Made by a program: the position numbers and the translations under genes. From assembly GCA_036245805.1 (NCBI GenBank), contig BTRK01000001.1, positions 28,527,087 through 28,591,086 of the forward strand: a DNA stretch of 64,000 bases. Reading direction: 5' to 3'. The stretch's first letter is position 1. Each line of letters begins with the position of its first letter. The stretch comes from Pristionchus mayeri (Eukaryota > Nematoda > Chromadorea > Rhabditida > Neodiplogasteridae). Below the pieces are notes generated by a model. It saw only the letters and a list, made by a program, of their open reading frames with translations. It had not been told where the DNA came from and did no database searches. Shown piece by piece: positions 1 through 12,607 of the stretch.

Positions 1-260
1 ATGCGACTACCACTGCTTCCGCTCTCTCTCTCACTTCTGCAAAGGAAAGAAGTTCAAGAATCGAGATGAAGTTGTGAGAGCTTTCGTGAACTGGGCGGTC
101 TCGAAGAAACCCGCATTCTGGAAGAGAGGAATCGAGATCCTGCCCAATCGCTGGAGGGAGGTAGTGAGAAAGAAGGGGGCATACATTGGTCACTGAGAAT
201 TGTAAAGCATTGAATAAAAAATAAAAACAAAAAATTATACGAACTTTCCGGACACCCCAA
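1..260 (+). mobile_element. Mariner element, 3' end (cut by window edge)
   Basis: This is the right end of a mariner transposon entering from outside the window. It ends in the inverted repeat TACGAACTTTCCGGACACCC, followed by CAA and a TA at 261-262, the usual mariner target. Compared with the reverse complement of the complete copy at 25818-27059, I count three substitutions over the roughly 260 shared bases, so the copies are about 99% identical and recently active. Confidence 0.9.
2..196 (+). CDS. Mariner transposase, C-terminal 64 residues (partial)
   Basis: This reads in frame from the window edge to TGA at 194-196. It contains the CDYHCFRSLS segment that carries the last catalytic aspartate of the D34D triad, then KGKKFKNRDEVV and ends GAYIGH. 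It matches the C-terminus of the complete transposase at 25882-26910, with substitutions in RSLSHF (RSLSDF in the other copy) and IEILPN (IETLPN). The 5' part lies outside the window, so whether this copy is intact is unknown. Confidence 0.88.
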   Translation, partial: CDYHCFRSLSHFCKGKKFKNRDEVVRAFVNWAVSKKPAFWKRGIEILPNRWREVVRKKGAYIGH

Positions 261-499
261 TAGAATGAACTACTAACTCACAGGAGCGGATAATCTGGTT
301 TATATCTCTTCAGAAGAGAGAACTGTAAATGGGGTGTTTTTATATAGATCAGGATTAGTTATATTATTTTTGCGAAAACACAAGGATTTCAAGCCCTGAA
401 GTATGTAAACGGAAGAACAGTGGATGCCCTATCCAGCGCCGATTACTACCCCCTTACAAGTTTGATGACATTTGAAAAACATATTTTCAAAAAGTAGTG

Positions 500-524
500 C
501 ACGAACTTTCGGGACACCCTAATA
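500..524. repeat. Divergent mariner-like terminal repeat
   Basis: The sequence ACGAACTTTCGGGACACCCT followed by AATA resembles the terminal repeat of the mariner at 236-260 with a few changes. It is probably the end of an older, decayed mariner occupying roughly 260-522. The stretch before it has no readable transposase, so the left boundary is not defined. Confidence 0.5.
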
Positions 525-588
525 TTTGTCCAATCAATTTAATGGCCAATTTAATCTTGAAATTAACTGACCAATATCGAGTGCATAC

Positions 589-3500
589 TTGCTGAACTGG
601 GAGGATGCAGTGAAGGAGACGGCCACTCCGAAGATGACGATGAGTGATATCAAGAACTGCAAGTTGGATGATTAAATACTTTCTTGATTCTACAATATTT
701 CTGTCCTATAATTGAGTACTTCTTTGACACCCGTATTTCAACTTCCGATGAAAAAGCTTTCATCGGAAGTTCATTCATGTCATTTGTGTGCAAAAACTAC
801 ACAAACAATTAGGAAAATCGTCTTTCTCTCTCTCGTCCACATACTCTGTCACCGGATACACACACCGATACATTTATTTCAAAAAAATACGGCAATTAAA
901 AGATAATATTAGAATGGAGAGGTCGACTCGCCGTTCTCTTCGATATTCTGATCTCATCCTGCTCCTCGTCGATCGACTCCCGAAGAGACTTTCGCTCCTC
1001 CATCCTAGAATAAATTATTCATTAATTAATATCTGATAAGTAATTACTCGGTTCCTCTCCTATCAGCACAGAAAATTATATGTTGATACATGGATAATGA
1101 CTGGATCCTCAGAAAAAGAAGAGGGTTTGCAGAACTGTGTTTTCAAAAGGTCATCGTTCTCCTAATTGCATTTATCTCGGATATGGAAAAGAAAGAAAAA
1201 ATAGCATTCTGATCTATCAAAGCAGTACAAACTGAGAAGGATTTCTTGCCTCCCCACAATCACAAAGTCCTCAATCGCATTACTCAGGGCGCTTGCAATT
1301 TATCAGTTGAGGATTGCGTGAGACGAAATGATAAGAAAGCGAAGAGCAAAAGTTCTAAACGAGAACTCGAACGTAGAGAACTCCACAAAACAATAGCTGT
1401 TCAGTTCCAATGAACCAAAGTGAATGAAGAGAAGAAAACGGGAGAATAACGAGGTATTTATGCTTAGCTAAAGAACGCGGGTAAGCAAGGATGCGATCGA
1501 TGCTATCAGTTATCGGCTGATAGGATGGGATGATTAGAGAGGGGAGAAGAATGGAAAGCCGAGGATGACCTCTTCGCGTCATTTTGCAGCGAAAAGTGTA
1601 GGAAATGTCGCGTTTGCTCTCCTCTTCCTCCCCAATTTACGAACTATTTCGTGGGTCAGTCATATTGACCACAAACTAGAATCTGAGCAATTCTGGAGAC
1701 CCTCGTGGAGTGGAGAGGCTGAGGCCTTTCGTAACTATCTCAATCGCTTTCGCACTGATCAGAACAGACGACAGAGTAGGAGAAATAGAGAGAGTGGTAG
1801 AATGGATCCTTGGATCGAGGAGGAAATGTGCACGAAAGGGACACGAAATGTTATGATCAAAGAACGAGCAGAATGGACCACGAGAAGCGCATGATGGCAG
1901 GATTTTAAAGACTGAGAAATATACAGTGGTAAGCTACACTAGAAAGTGATTAAATATTATGTTTCCCTATTCTACGTAGATACACAAGAGTTTTGATGTT
2001 TAGTTTACCTTCTCGACCTCAGCAAGGATTCGGTTTCTGGCAGTTCCTCCTCCATTAGTTGCCAAGTTAAATCCTGCAAAAATGATTTTACTCTTATTAT
2101 GCTTTCTTTCGGGACATTCTAAAGGGAAGATATTCAATTTATCTGATAGACCGAGATCTCGTCACATTTGTTGGGTATGTGAAGCCAAACTATAGTCTGT
2201 GCAATATCTATCGCTGACGGTGAAATGGGGACAAAAAGCATGAGAGCCGATCGTGCTTTCTCCTCGCTGTTTTGTTGAAACGATGACGTCATCACTCCTC
2301 TCTCCATATTTTAAGGTCAGACAAGGCGAGAGAAAATGAGAAATTGAAAGAACCAGGCAGCTAGTGCGGTCACTCGTCCACTTCAGTGTAACAAAGAAGA
2401 GGTCGATGGCGATTTCTCCCCCGTTCTCCTCTCTCTCATTCCTCTCTATGACGGGATTGTACTATTATCGCTGGTTCGGTAAACGATACTACGGTCTCTT
2501 CATCCACCCTCTCGCAATTCAAAAACTCTACTTTCGAGCTCTAATCGCTTATCGAACACGCGCCTGTCCAAGCATTTTTTTTGCCTTGCCTCTCATTCGC
2601 CATCGCAGCAAATTAGTTAGAGATGTTATCTGCTAAGCAGACAGAGCAAGATAGTAGGGCAAAGAAGAGTTTGCGAGAAAACAAGATCGAGAGCCTAAGC
2701 GAACTCATCTTGATCCCATCTTCACTCAACCAACACGAACTCTACCTGATCGGACGTCGAGTCCAAACATCCTCGTGTAGACCAACCGCGACTCAGCGAA
2801 GAAACTAACGTGGGCTAACTTTTTGGCACATTGCCAAGGAGGAAGAAAAGGTCACTAGGAAGATACGACGTGTCCATTCATCCCTAACGACAGGCGAGAG
2901 AGGAGGAGAAAGGGGGAGGGGTAGAGAAGGGGAGAGGGGAGAGATGGGGAGAGGGAAAAGCAGAGTGCAAAGTGACTGCAGTAAGCAAGCAGAGAGAGAT
3001 CGATGGATAGAGGGGAGAGACATCGCGTTCACTAGTGTGAATGTGGGCGATCTTCGAAGAACAACACAGATCAATCAAAGAGGAGTAGATGGCTAGAACT
3101 ACATTGAAGAAAAGGTAAATGGATAGAGGAAGACAAGGGTGTCGATAGAAACAGTATGACTGAAGCTCATGGAAAGAGAATGTGAGTTGGAGTGAGATGT
3201 GAACAGCCGAACGCAGTGAGATCTCGGAAACCCGATTGATAGCGTCCCCAGTTTGTATGATCAGTATCGGTTGTGGTTGATAATAATCGACCTTTATCGA
3301 TTGATTGGGACTCTCAGGCTTCTTTCGTCTTGGACTCACGCTGAAATAAATCAGTTATCGATTATCAGATACGGTAGTCTACCGTACCCCTGAGTACTCG
3401 TGAGGGGGGAAGAGTTCAAACGCGAATGATGAGGTTCTTTTCGGCCTAGAATGTGTTAGTAGGGGAACACTCAGATGTGTTGTTTTTCCCGCGCAATCAT

Positions 3501-3760
3501 TCCTGGTCTTTCAGTGAGTGACGATCGGTCGGTTCAGCGAGAGACCAGTAATGAGGGTGACCTAGCATACTCAGGAGACTACCGTATACCTTGGGTGACT
3601 TGGCTGCGGCTGCGGCGTCTGCAGCAGAGGAGGGCGTGGCTGCAGCTGCTGCAGGAGGCGCAGGAGGGGGCGCTGCGAAGCGGGAGACCGAGGCGTCCGG
3701 CAGCTGGTAGAGACGGTAGATGTCGTGCAGCACCAGACCCACGACTACGTACTGGAGCAT
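589..3760 (-). CDS. Probable small membrane protein, two exons seen, 3' end missing
   Basis: I do not recognise this gene. Exon 1 (3590-3760) begins with ATG one base after a CTCTTCAG acceptor, as in trans-spliced worm genes. It encodes a start MLQYVVVGLVLHDIYRLYQL, then an Ala/Pro-rich stretch ending AKSPK with a GTATAC donor: 57 codons in phase 0. Exon 2 (589-656) is phase-compatible and encodes a hydrophobic segment FLISLIVIFGVAVSFTA followed by SSQFS and a GTATGC donor. The downstream exons should lie below 589, but that stretch is filled with mariner sequence, so the gene either continues beyond the window or was truncated. The joining intron would be 2.9 kb, long for this locus, so the link between the two exons is an inference. 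Confidence 0.4.
657..3589. other. Long non-coding stretch
   Basis: No exon with matching splice sites and a protein-like frame was seen on either strand. 2880-3010 is purine-rich (GGGGAGAGG-type). Open frames here are short or are shadows of that low complexity. It is either an intron of the flanking minus-strand gene or intergenic. Confidence 0.5.
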
Positions 3761-4524
3761 CCTGAAGAGGGTACGGTAGGTTACGGTAGCAGGACAAGTG
3801 GAGTGCGGTGGGTCACACAGATAACTGCAGGGTTACGGCAAGTCATTATCGAAAGCTGTAGTTTGTAGCTGAAGTTAGGTTTCTGTATTGCTCGATTCCT
3901 AACAGGTCCATGCTCCAGTTGGTAGGGCACGGTCCAGATTGATGTGGGGTACGGTAGGTCCTAGATCGTGGACGTGGTACCTGATTCGGGGGAGTCGACG
4001 AGGAGGAGGAGGAGAAGAGAGGCGAGTGACCGTCCGCTGCGGAGAGAAGATCTTGGAATGAATGGAGAAGGAGGGGGAGAGAAGAGGGGAGAGAGGAGGA
4101 GGAGGAGAGAGAGAGAGAGTCCATTTGAATAATTGAGTTTTTCGTGCAAAGGGAGAGATGGAAATTAGGCGGAGAGAGTGGAGAGAAAGAGAGGGGAGCG
4201 AATTACTGCGAGTATAGAAACAGTTCTGAGCTCTACTCGAGTCGGCTCTGCCGGTTCCTATTCGAACTTCCATTTTCATGCGAGTGCCTACTCTTCCGCT
4301 TTGATCTTCATGTAATCCACGATCAGTGCATTTTCAACGACTTTAGCTAGTCGTGTTTTCTGTTCGAACTTCACTGATTTTTCATTTGCACTCTGGAAAA
4401 TGTGCATCGGTTGTTGATCTTTGATTTTAATGAGGGTGATTGTTTCTACCATTCTGTATGCATGCAAATTCAATTTTCAACTATTGAATTCAGCTGTAAC
4501 AGCTGAAGCTCATTCTTTTCTAAA

Positions 4525-7500
4525 ATGGTGCTTTCAGTAAAAAAAATATCTTTGATCTCTGCAGCCATGATTGCTCTTCTGTTGATCTCTATGGCTGTCG
4601 CTCAGCCCCCGCCGGACTTCGATATGATAGGAGGAGGCCCGATGGGTCCGCGCGGGTTTGGGCCCCGCGGATTCGGTCCCGGGCCCGGACCCGGGTTCGG
4701 CGGACCCAGAGGATTCGGGCCGAGGGGCTTCGGAGGACCACCGCCTCCTTGTGAGTCGTTTGCAATTGCCATTATTCTATGGTAGCTAGAACCCATGGTC
4801 AAGGCATCTATTTTTAGACTGTGATTCATTATGCTAAGTGAGTAGTGGTTTAGTGCTCGTAGCAAGAAAACTATCGTATTTGACTGAATGATGCGCAGCT
4901 TTGTTCTTTCCTACAGCAGTAGTTGACTCATACCTGTTCCTATCCAGTATTCCCTCCCCCACATCGATATTGGGGACGTACCCTGTAAACGATATTTTTG
5001 TATACAACACCGATTTGCACCCTATCTACGCACTACATCTAAGTACCCGATTTGTACTCTATCTGGGTGCATTGTTCACAGACCGTAGATAGATGAGATT
5101 TGAATTGAATAAGAGCAAAGATTTTGTTGGAATGTTTATGAAAGTGGGAAGGAGGCACATTGACTAATCTGGATTACAGCCAAATTACAAAAAATAGGTA
5201 AACTTCCCATTTCTGCAGGGGCTCGTCGTGGTCCTCGTCCTCCGTGGGCTCGTGGCCCGCCTCCGCCTTGGAGGAGACCTCCTCCCATGGTGAGTGGGGG
5301 GAGGGGGAATGACTACAACGTCGAACGGATTTTACAAATGAAAATTACTGTAGGACGACTCTCGCAGCATTCCTCCTCCCGACTACGACCAGTCCGAGGA
5401 GCAGCCCGAACGGCGACCGCCCCCTCCCCCTCCCCCTCCCCGTCCTCCTCCACCACCTCCTCCTGAGCCATCAAATCCACTCGGAGGAATACTAGATGTC
5501 GTGAATCAGATCGTTCCTGGTGCCAATCGACAGGGACCGGGGAATCCGCTCGCACCCATCCTCAACGTTGTCAACCAGGTCGTGCACGAAGTGACGAGTA
5601 TCGTGACGGCGCCCCATCTCAAGAAGGTACGTATGGTTGTATACTCCGTGTTTGATATTCTTCCAATCAATTCTCTTACCTACAAGATGGGGCCTGAAAG
5701 GTGAGGTCAGTGTAGTAGAAACGATAATGGCTTCACTAGACGTTGAAATATACATTTTTTTGGCGAGAAGACGTCATGAACAGTGAGTTCATACGAAAAT
5801 TTTGTTAGCGATTTTGCGTAGGAAGCGAGATTGACCAAAACGAGGTATTAGATAGTTTCCACTTCGATGCATTCGTTCGCATGCGCTCAAGAACTCACGA
5901 GCCAAAACACAGTCGTTTGATGACGAAAAAGAAAAACAACGAAAACCGTAACTACAAAATCCTCGCTTCAGATGGTGTTGTCGATCGAGAAATGGACGTC
6001 GGCCTTCCAGAAGCCCGGTCAGACCTACTCCGACGTCCTCAACGTCCTCGACGGATTCTACAAGCAGCAGGGAGGAAACAACTGGGTATGCTTTCACCGA
6101 TATTTTTTCTGAAATACAGATGTTAAAGCTTGCAGTATTCCAAGCAGAATTTATTATCGATTATCGGCCACCATATCATCGATCATTGCAGGATATGAAC
6201 AAGGTGGAGCTGGTGGAGGGACCGGCGGGAACCGAGTTGGGCCCGAACAAGCGGGTAGCCGGAGCTCTGTTCGAGGTTAGAGTTTCGGCAGTCAAATGGA
6301 GCATAATTGATATTTTTACTCATGGTTATCAAAAGTAAGAAAGACTACAATGATTCTTCCAAATTCGATTGGATATGTCCAGGAGTTGGAAGTTAGCTAC
6401 GAGAAACTCACACTGACTCACATCGTCCTCTGTTGTGATTCATTTTTCCTTCGTTTCCACCGCACTACACCACCTAGCATAGTCGTCTCTCGAAAACTGT
6501 ATTATCGCTTGACGTGACTGCACCTCTACCTTTTACCTTTACCTTTTAAAGCGTTTCCACAACAATGTTCAAATTAGTCATTTACAGATCGACATGATTC
6601 TGACGGTGGCACAGGCACGGCGCATTGCAGCAGGTCGTCGTCGTCGGATGCTTGTCGCACGAGCTGCTCAACGATGGCCGACCACCATCAACTACAAGTT
6701 CAACGAGAACGACGGTAAGTGTGATCTTTGATCTTTGATCCTTCCCTAACATCCGATGCATACAGTCAATAACACTTTCGCGATCAAAAATAGATCAGCG
6801 TATGCATGAGTTTATATCATCGCTCTTGTATTGCAGTAATTCATTGTGTACATCCAAAGATTAAAATCATGTGTAGGCTGTAGTTCAAAAGACAGTTAGG
6901 ACTTCAAAAAGTTTACGAAAAATGAGCAAAAGGAAAATGAGCATAGCCGGATTCGAACCCTCGTCGTTCTAATCCACTCACCACTACACCACAGCTGCTT
7001 GCTGGGAAGGTTGCGCGAAAGCGCCCATGTGTCGAGGGAAAAATTAAAGAGCGAAATTATCGATTTTTTCTTGCCCTGAGGATTGTCAGCACTTTTCAAA
7101 GATGCTAAAGTTCTTAGAATTTTATGAGCTTTCGAACCATGTATATCTCGTTCCGAGAGTCCATTTCGAATCCGCGCATCTCCTTGTAAGTAACTCTTTC
7201 ACATGACGAGATAGTTCGGGAAATACAGTCAGTCGATTTCAGCCGAATGGCGCGCACGCATATCGCAGACTCTGCGCGCCTTCGAGAACAACACCTGCCT
7301 GCGGTTCAGGTGGGCGGAGCCTATTCAGATAATTTTGAAAATGATGCATACAGAGAACAATCGAATCCCAGCGGGGACTACATGCTGTTCGCGAGAGGAG
7401 ATGGGTAAGTGAGGAAGAGTTCGAATGGGTGGAGTGGAAAGAAAGTTACACGAATGGGAATGATTTCAATACTTCTGCAAAATGCTTTACATGAAGTTAT

Positions 7501-10500
7501 GTTAGCAGCTGTCTTGAGCGAATAGGGAGCAAGAGGAAGAAGGACGAATGATTATTTGGTGAGAAAAAGGATGTTTTAGGTGCATGTCTTCGCTGGGAAG
7601 ACTGGGCGGAGCACAAATGATTTCCATCGGATACGGATGCGAACAGGTTTACTATGTTTTTATTTGATTTATTTGTTTTCATGATCGTTTAAATTCAATG
7701 ATTTGATTCAATGATGAACCTAGGCATGTTCCTTTGAGAACAATAGATTGAAATGTCGAAGAAAATTGTAAGTGAAATTCAGATGGGAATCATCGCTCAC
7801 GAGGTCTCGCATGCACTCGGCTTCTGGCACGAACATTCCCGACCGGATAGAGATCAGTACATACGGTAGGTTTACTGTGGGATACAGTAGCAACTCGTTA
7901 AAGTAATATTACGATACATATTATGTGTATACAGCGGAGAAAAACAGTATTACGCGTTTCTCTTCCGTCCTAGAATACGAAAAACAGGTCCATTCCAGTG
8001 TGAACGGTGCAAATATGGCACAAGGCACACAAGGACAGTTCGTGAAGCGATCAGTGCAGGTTGGAATATTTCGAGATCAAAGATAAAATTCAATTTGCGT
8101 GAACTGAAATTAATTCCAGGACGCTGATACGCAGGGGCTGCCCTTCGACTACGCCAGTGTGATGCACTACGCTGCTAATGTCAGTGATCTTTGCTGTTTG
8201 GTGATTCAAAGAGATCCAATATCAATGTTGGTGCCCTCTTACTATCGGCGAGTGTCTTTGAGGAAAGCCAGAAGTGTATACTTTGATCTCCAGATGAAGT
8301 TCAGATGTTGAGAATTGAACAGATCAATTGAATAGTAAAGACCAAAGATCATCGTTCTCCATTCTCCATTCTCCATTCTCCATTCTCCATTCTAGCGCTC
8401 GTGATGGGCGGTCGTCCCTGACCCCGCTCTTTTCCGACCTAGTTTGGGGAATCCTCTCCCGTCAGCTTGGGCAACCCGGAGAGTATTGCCTACTTGGTAC
8501 ACTTCAAGAGGAGGAGCACGGACGGATTCTCATCGTCTCGAGTGATCTACCGTCAAGAAAGCCCCGCTGTCTGCGTTGTGAGTTCCTAACCGGCGCAAGT
8601 CAGGTGTTCGGCGGCAGGATGATCTACTTCGATGCTCAACGGAGATCCGTCACGATCGTCCCTACAGTTGACCAGAGAAGCCAAAGAAGATCCCATCCCT
8701 TGACCTAACGACGCTCTGAGACCGAAGATCCCCATTCCCTCCACACTGAAGTCACCCTCCTGCAGGACCATTGTGCCTGACGTCAGGATAAATATGATAA
8801 TATGAAAGATCATCGTTCAGTCGTACGCGCGGACATCGTTGCTGTTCACGCTGGAGCCCCGGGACGTGCTTTATCGATCGACGATCGGGAGTAGGTCAGA
8901 GCCCTCCTTCCTCGACTACAAGCACATCAACAAGCTGTATTGTGCAAGTGAGCAATCGAATCCTGATTTTAAGGCACTAGGTCGGATGAGAGCCAACAAA
9001 ATACTGTTCTTCCTAGTGTCAAAAATGCTTCTGTGAACGTTCTACAGACGGGTCTATTTATTGATTCTCATCCGATGGGTTCTCATCCGGCCTAGTGCCT
9101 ATTATATCTGTTTTTGCTACTTAATTAATTAATTATGCTAATTAAGGGACGTGTAGTCCACTCTCATGCCAGAACGGAGGTTACGTCGACCCCAACAACT
9201 GCGGAGTGTGCAAGTGCCCGATGGGACTGGGAGGAAGACTGTGCGATCGAGTGCAGGAATCTGGTGAGAGGAGGGACTAAATAGGGAAATTTCGGGGGAT
9301 TATTTAGGGCTAATTAGCTAAAGGTATTGTGAATGTGGGTATCGGAAAGTTTCAGCCTTGATTGGGACCTTATCAGTTATTCTCCCTGTCCTTGTTGAAC
9401 CCATGTGCATAGCCTGTTACGTGTTTCCAATTGACTATTATTCATCTGGAAGTGTGTAAATCTCCTTTCGCAGTGTGTGGCATGGAGCTCATCGCTGCTC
9501 CGTACTGGCGTAATATCTCCTACTCGGGATCCTCGAGGTGCTACTGGAGAGTCAAAGCGGTGGGCTATCTTTTCGTGCTTTCTCCTATGCAGTGAAAATG
9601 AATAATACAATAAACACAAAATATTTATTTCAGCCTTCACGCACGCAGCATGTCGAGTTCGAGCTCACTCATGTGTGGTATGAATATTTATTCAAATATT
9701 TTTCATTTACTTTTACTTTTGAGGAGCGTCAAAAATACATGCGTTCTGATAAAACACATTAAACTGTAGGGAGAGTAGATGCACACCATATTGTTCGTCA
9801 CAGCATGCTGTCTTGCAGTCTTCAGATATTCTACTGTGACTGTGATTCCCACTGCGAGCATTCACATTCAATCGAGATCAAAGTTCCAAATTGATTCGAG
9901 GTTCACTTGCTCACCCTCGTGCAATGAGTACGTGGAGTTGAAGTGGCACGACGATCTCTCACTCGCAGGAGGAAGACTGTGCTGCAGACCTGAAGGTGAG
10001 CAGAGCCTGAAAAGGGCGGAGTTTAAAAAGGGGCGGAGTTAAGAAATGGGGAACTGTAACTGCCAAGAACAAATGCCACAATCGAGGTTCTGTATCTCCA
10101 ATGGAATACGGTAGATAATCGATCGATTCATCGTCTCAGGAGGTCTGCGTGTCACCGAATCGGACACACTCGTCGTTATTGCGAAGGCGATGAGGAGCAG
10201 TCAGTTCACGCTGAGATATCGAGTGAAAGGAGGAACGACAACGAAGACTCAACGGTAGGTCAAGGGGATACTGTAGTCAGGGCATGGTAGGTCAAGAAGA
10301 TCATCAATCTCTCAGTCCTGCAATTATTTTGAATTGTTCATCTTCTATGCCAGAGGTAAAAGACAGTATTTCAGGTCAGAGGAAACCTTGACCTCAGTAT
10401 TTATACAATTTATCTGTGTGCAGTAGATAATGTTGGCTATTCGAGGCAACATTGCAATGCTACAACGTTTCTCCCTGATTGCAAATTCTGTGCAAGAGAG

Positions 10501-11500
10501 AGGAGTTGTAGCGTTGCGACGTGTTGTCGAACAGCCGACCCTAATGGGTAGTCTTGTGGCCACTCCGTATGTTATCTGCTGCACGCTTTCATTGTAGAGA
10601 AGTCGCGTGGTCCACCGTCCCTCCGCCAGAGAATATCATTGACGTACCCAGTGACGGTCCGTTCTTTGTCTGTTCCTTATTATTTCATCAGGTAAAAATG
10701 AAGAAATGCACGGTAACAATGGACTTTATTCTAGAAGATGAACCGTATCCAATTCTAGAGGTCAATCTGATTTGAATTGGATCATCAGAACTCCTACAGT
10801 ACTGCTACAGTATCTTTACAGTACCCCACAGTATCCCTTGCAGACCCCGGCACGTGGACAGGGTGGTCAGAGTGGGGCGGGTGCTCGGAGGGGTGCGGCG
10901 CGTGCGGCCGAAAACTGCGTACGCGCACGTGCATCGCCGGAGACTGCCCGTGAGTACGGTAGAGTAGAGTATCGAGAACTGAAGGGGTCTTGCAGCGAAG
11001 AATCATGGCACTGTGCCAACAAGACTGTTTTCAGAGGGATCTCGGAGGATCGGGAAGTGTGCAATCGGAATGCCTGCAGACCGGGAGAGACACTGAGCAA
11101 GAGGAGTGTAGAGGGTACGGTCCTTTCCGGTATTAGGTCGGATGAAAGATATGTTCCACATTGATCATAGCGAGTGATGGGTGATGATGAACGTTGTTAA
11201 AGGAAGTGTGAGAAAGGAAAGGGTTCGGATGGAAACCTTCCGAGTACCCCCTTTCCTTTCTCTCTCTTTTCCTCATCCCCATCGCTATGATCAATTTCAC
11301 TTTCTGTCTTAATATCTTTCATAATTCATTGTATAGACCCTAGCACAGATTTTTTACCGTAACATTGCGAGTGTTTTTCCACCTTTAAACCAGCTATCGA
11401 TAACTGAGATAGTATTGCAGGCCAGCTCATTCGCCGTAAGCGCTCGTGGTGTTGTGAGGGCAGCACGTTGTCCAACTACGATACTTGCGACCAATTATGA
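4525..11500 (+). CDS. Astacin metalloprotease with EGF, CUB and TSP1 domains (NAS-36/37 type)
   Basis: 22 exons close in frame to 743 residues: 4525-4750, 5219-5289, 5354-5626, 5972-6085, 6192-6275, 6588-6714, 7243-7309, 7354-7404, 7580-7646, 7783-7865, 7999-8059, 8120-8179, 8821-8947, 9147-9263, 9474-9559, 9634-9677, 9901-9995, 10140-10254, 10598-10656, 10844-10949, 10996-11114, 11421-11500. A signal peptide (about 1-26, ending MAVAQ) is followed by a Gly/Pro/Phe-rich then Pro-rich region to about 145, and a propeptide with a likely aspartate-switch (LFEIDMIL) and a furin-like GRRRR near 275. The zinc motif is [19 protein letters not shown] (H366, H370, H376) and the Met-turn SVMHY is at 421-425. 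An EGF-like module (about 471-510), CUB (about 511-640) and TSP1 (643-678, [11 protein letters not shown]) follow, then a Cys-containing tail. C. elegans enzymes with this tail act in moulting and hatching; the same role here is inferred. Confidence 0.93.
6936..7010 (-). pseudogene. tRNA-derived fragment (SINE or tRNA pseudogene)
   Basis: On the minus strand there is a good A-box-like TGGTGTAGTGGTGAGTGG and a perfect B-box-like GGTTCGAATCC. The space between them is too short for an anticodon arm and the ends do not form a clean 7-bp acceptor stem. It lies in an intron of the astacin gene. It looks like a tRNA-derived repeat rather than a functional tRNA. Confidence 0.55.
8355..8393. repeat. 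Heptamer microsatellite (TTCTCCA)n
   Basis: The unit TTCTCCA is repeated about five and a half times in tandem within the longest intron (8180-8820) of the astacin gene. Confidence 0.9.
8972..9100. mobile_element. MITE with AGGCACTAGGTCGGATGAGA ends
   Basis: Inverted ends AGGCACTAGGTCGGATGAGA and TCTCATCCGGCCTAGTGCCT enclose about 90 bp with no coding capacity. It lies in an astacin intron. Related GGNCGGATGA ends recur at 27257-27362 and 35824-36347, so this is a dispersed family. Confidence 0.7.
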
Positions 11501-12607
11501 ATCGATAATTGACTTATTTAGCCGTCATATATTCCTGTACAAAAAGGCCATACGTGTATGATAAATAAAAAGTTTGGTGATACAGTGCTCCGTTCGATGT
11601 CATGCTCCTTGGAGTGCTCCGAACTGGAGAACTGGAAGTTTTGTTTCAGAGAGAACGCAAAACGATGTATGCAGTAAAAAGAATAATATCGTTCTACTCG
11701 ATTCCCTTAGCAACACCACGCTATCACTGAATAGACAAATAAGATTAATGAAGAATAAACCCTCACTATCTTGCTTAAAGTTACCCAACAAGGACGAAAT
11801 TGACCCATTACTTTTTGTCCTCCATCGAATAGCCGATGGTTGAATTAGCATAGAATGAATATACAAAAACGATTAAAATCAATTATAGCCTCAAGGAAAA
11901 GCCGGAAATGGTCAGCGTAATCTCGCGCTCTATCACTTTTGCATACTCTCTCGTACACGCGACGGGATCAGGGTGAGATCAGGGTTTCGTCCTTGTTAGG
12001 TAACTTTAAATCTCATCTATGATTCAAGTATGAATATTACCCGTTATCGTCCCGTTGTAACAACAATCTCCAAAAATGGGCGTTAATCTGTTCAGTGAGA
12101 TGGGAATAACGCAGAAAGAGTGTAGCCTGATCTCCTCCCCTCTACCCTCTCCAACATTCCCTCCTCACTTAGGGTCATGCAGCCGGTTTTTAGGCCAGTC
12201 AACTTCCGAGTTCGCCACAAATGACGACATCCCCTCCCACACTGTTCTCTTTCAGGTCGGAGATACTAGAGAGCACGGGATTTGAAGGCAGTGGGAACGT
12301 GCCTACTCAGGGACGATCCCGGCAGGAAGAGTACAAGACCTTCACAGGCAGGGCAAACAGAGGCCTCACCTCATACAAAAAGAGGGATCCGCCCTCCCTC
12401 TCAAGCTCACTGCTCTAGCCTGTTTCAAAGAAAGCCCCTCGTTCTTCCCTTTTCCGCGTTTTTCTTCCCTATTTTATATACTGTATCCTTCGAAGCTGCT
12501 TTGATTTGCCATGTTAATCCCGATTACAGTGTCTCTTGTTGTGCATTATCAGAACCATCTTGGCATCAATCAATATCTTTCGAACTACAGTATCCTTGCA
12601 GATTTCG
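11501..12607. other. Intergenic region, no gene seen
   Basis: This spans the 3' flank of the astacin gene (an AATAAA near 11564) and the 5' flank of the ground-like gene. No exon with convincing splice sites was found. A CCTTGCAG acceptor ends just before the next start codon at 12608 and is probably a trans-splice site. Confidence 0.6.

Noticed and set aside
1565..1894. 109-residue plus-strand open frame
   Set aside because: Mixed composition, no splice context and no family resemblance. Probably chance.
2884..3339. 151-residue minus-strand open frame
   Set aside because: It is the shadow of a purine-rich tract (GGGGAGAGG repeats) and has no protein-like composition, splice sites or family motif.
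6455..6545. Possible tRNA gene near the short repeat shared with 32095-32170
   Set aside because: Only a weak A-box-like piece is visible and no B box or stems, so at most a degenerate SINE.
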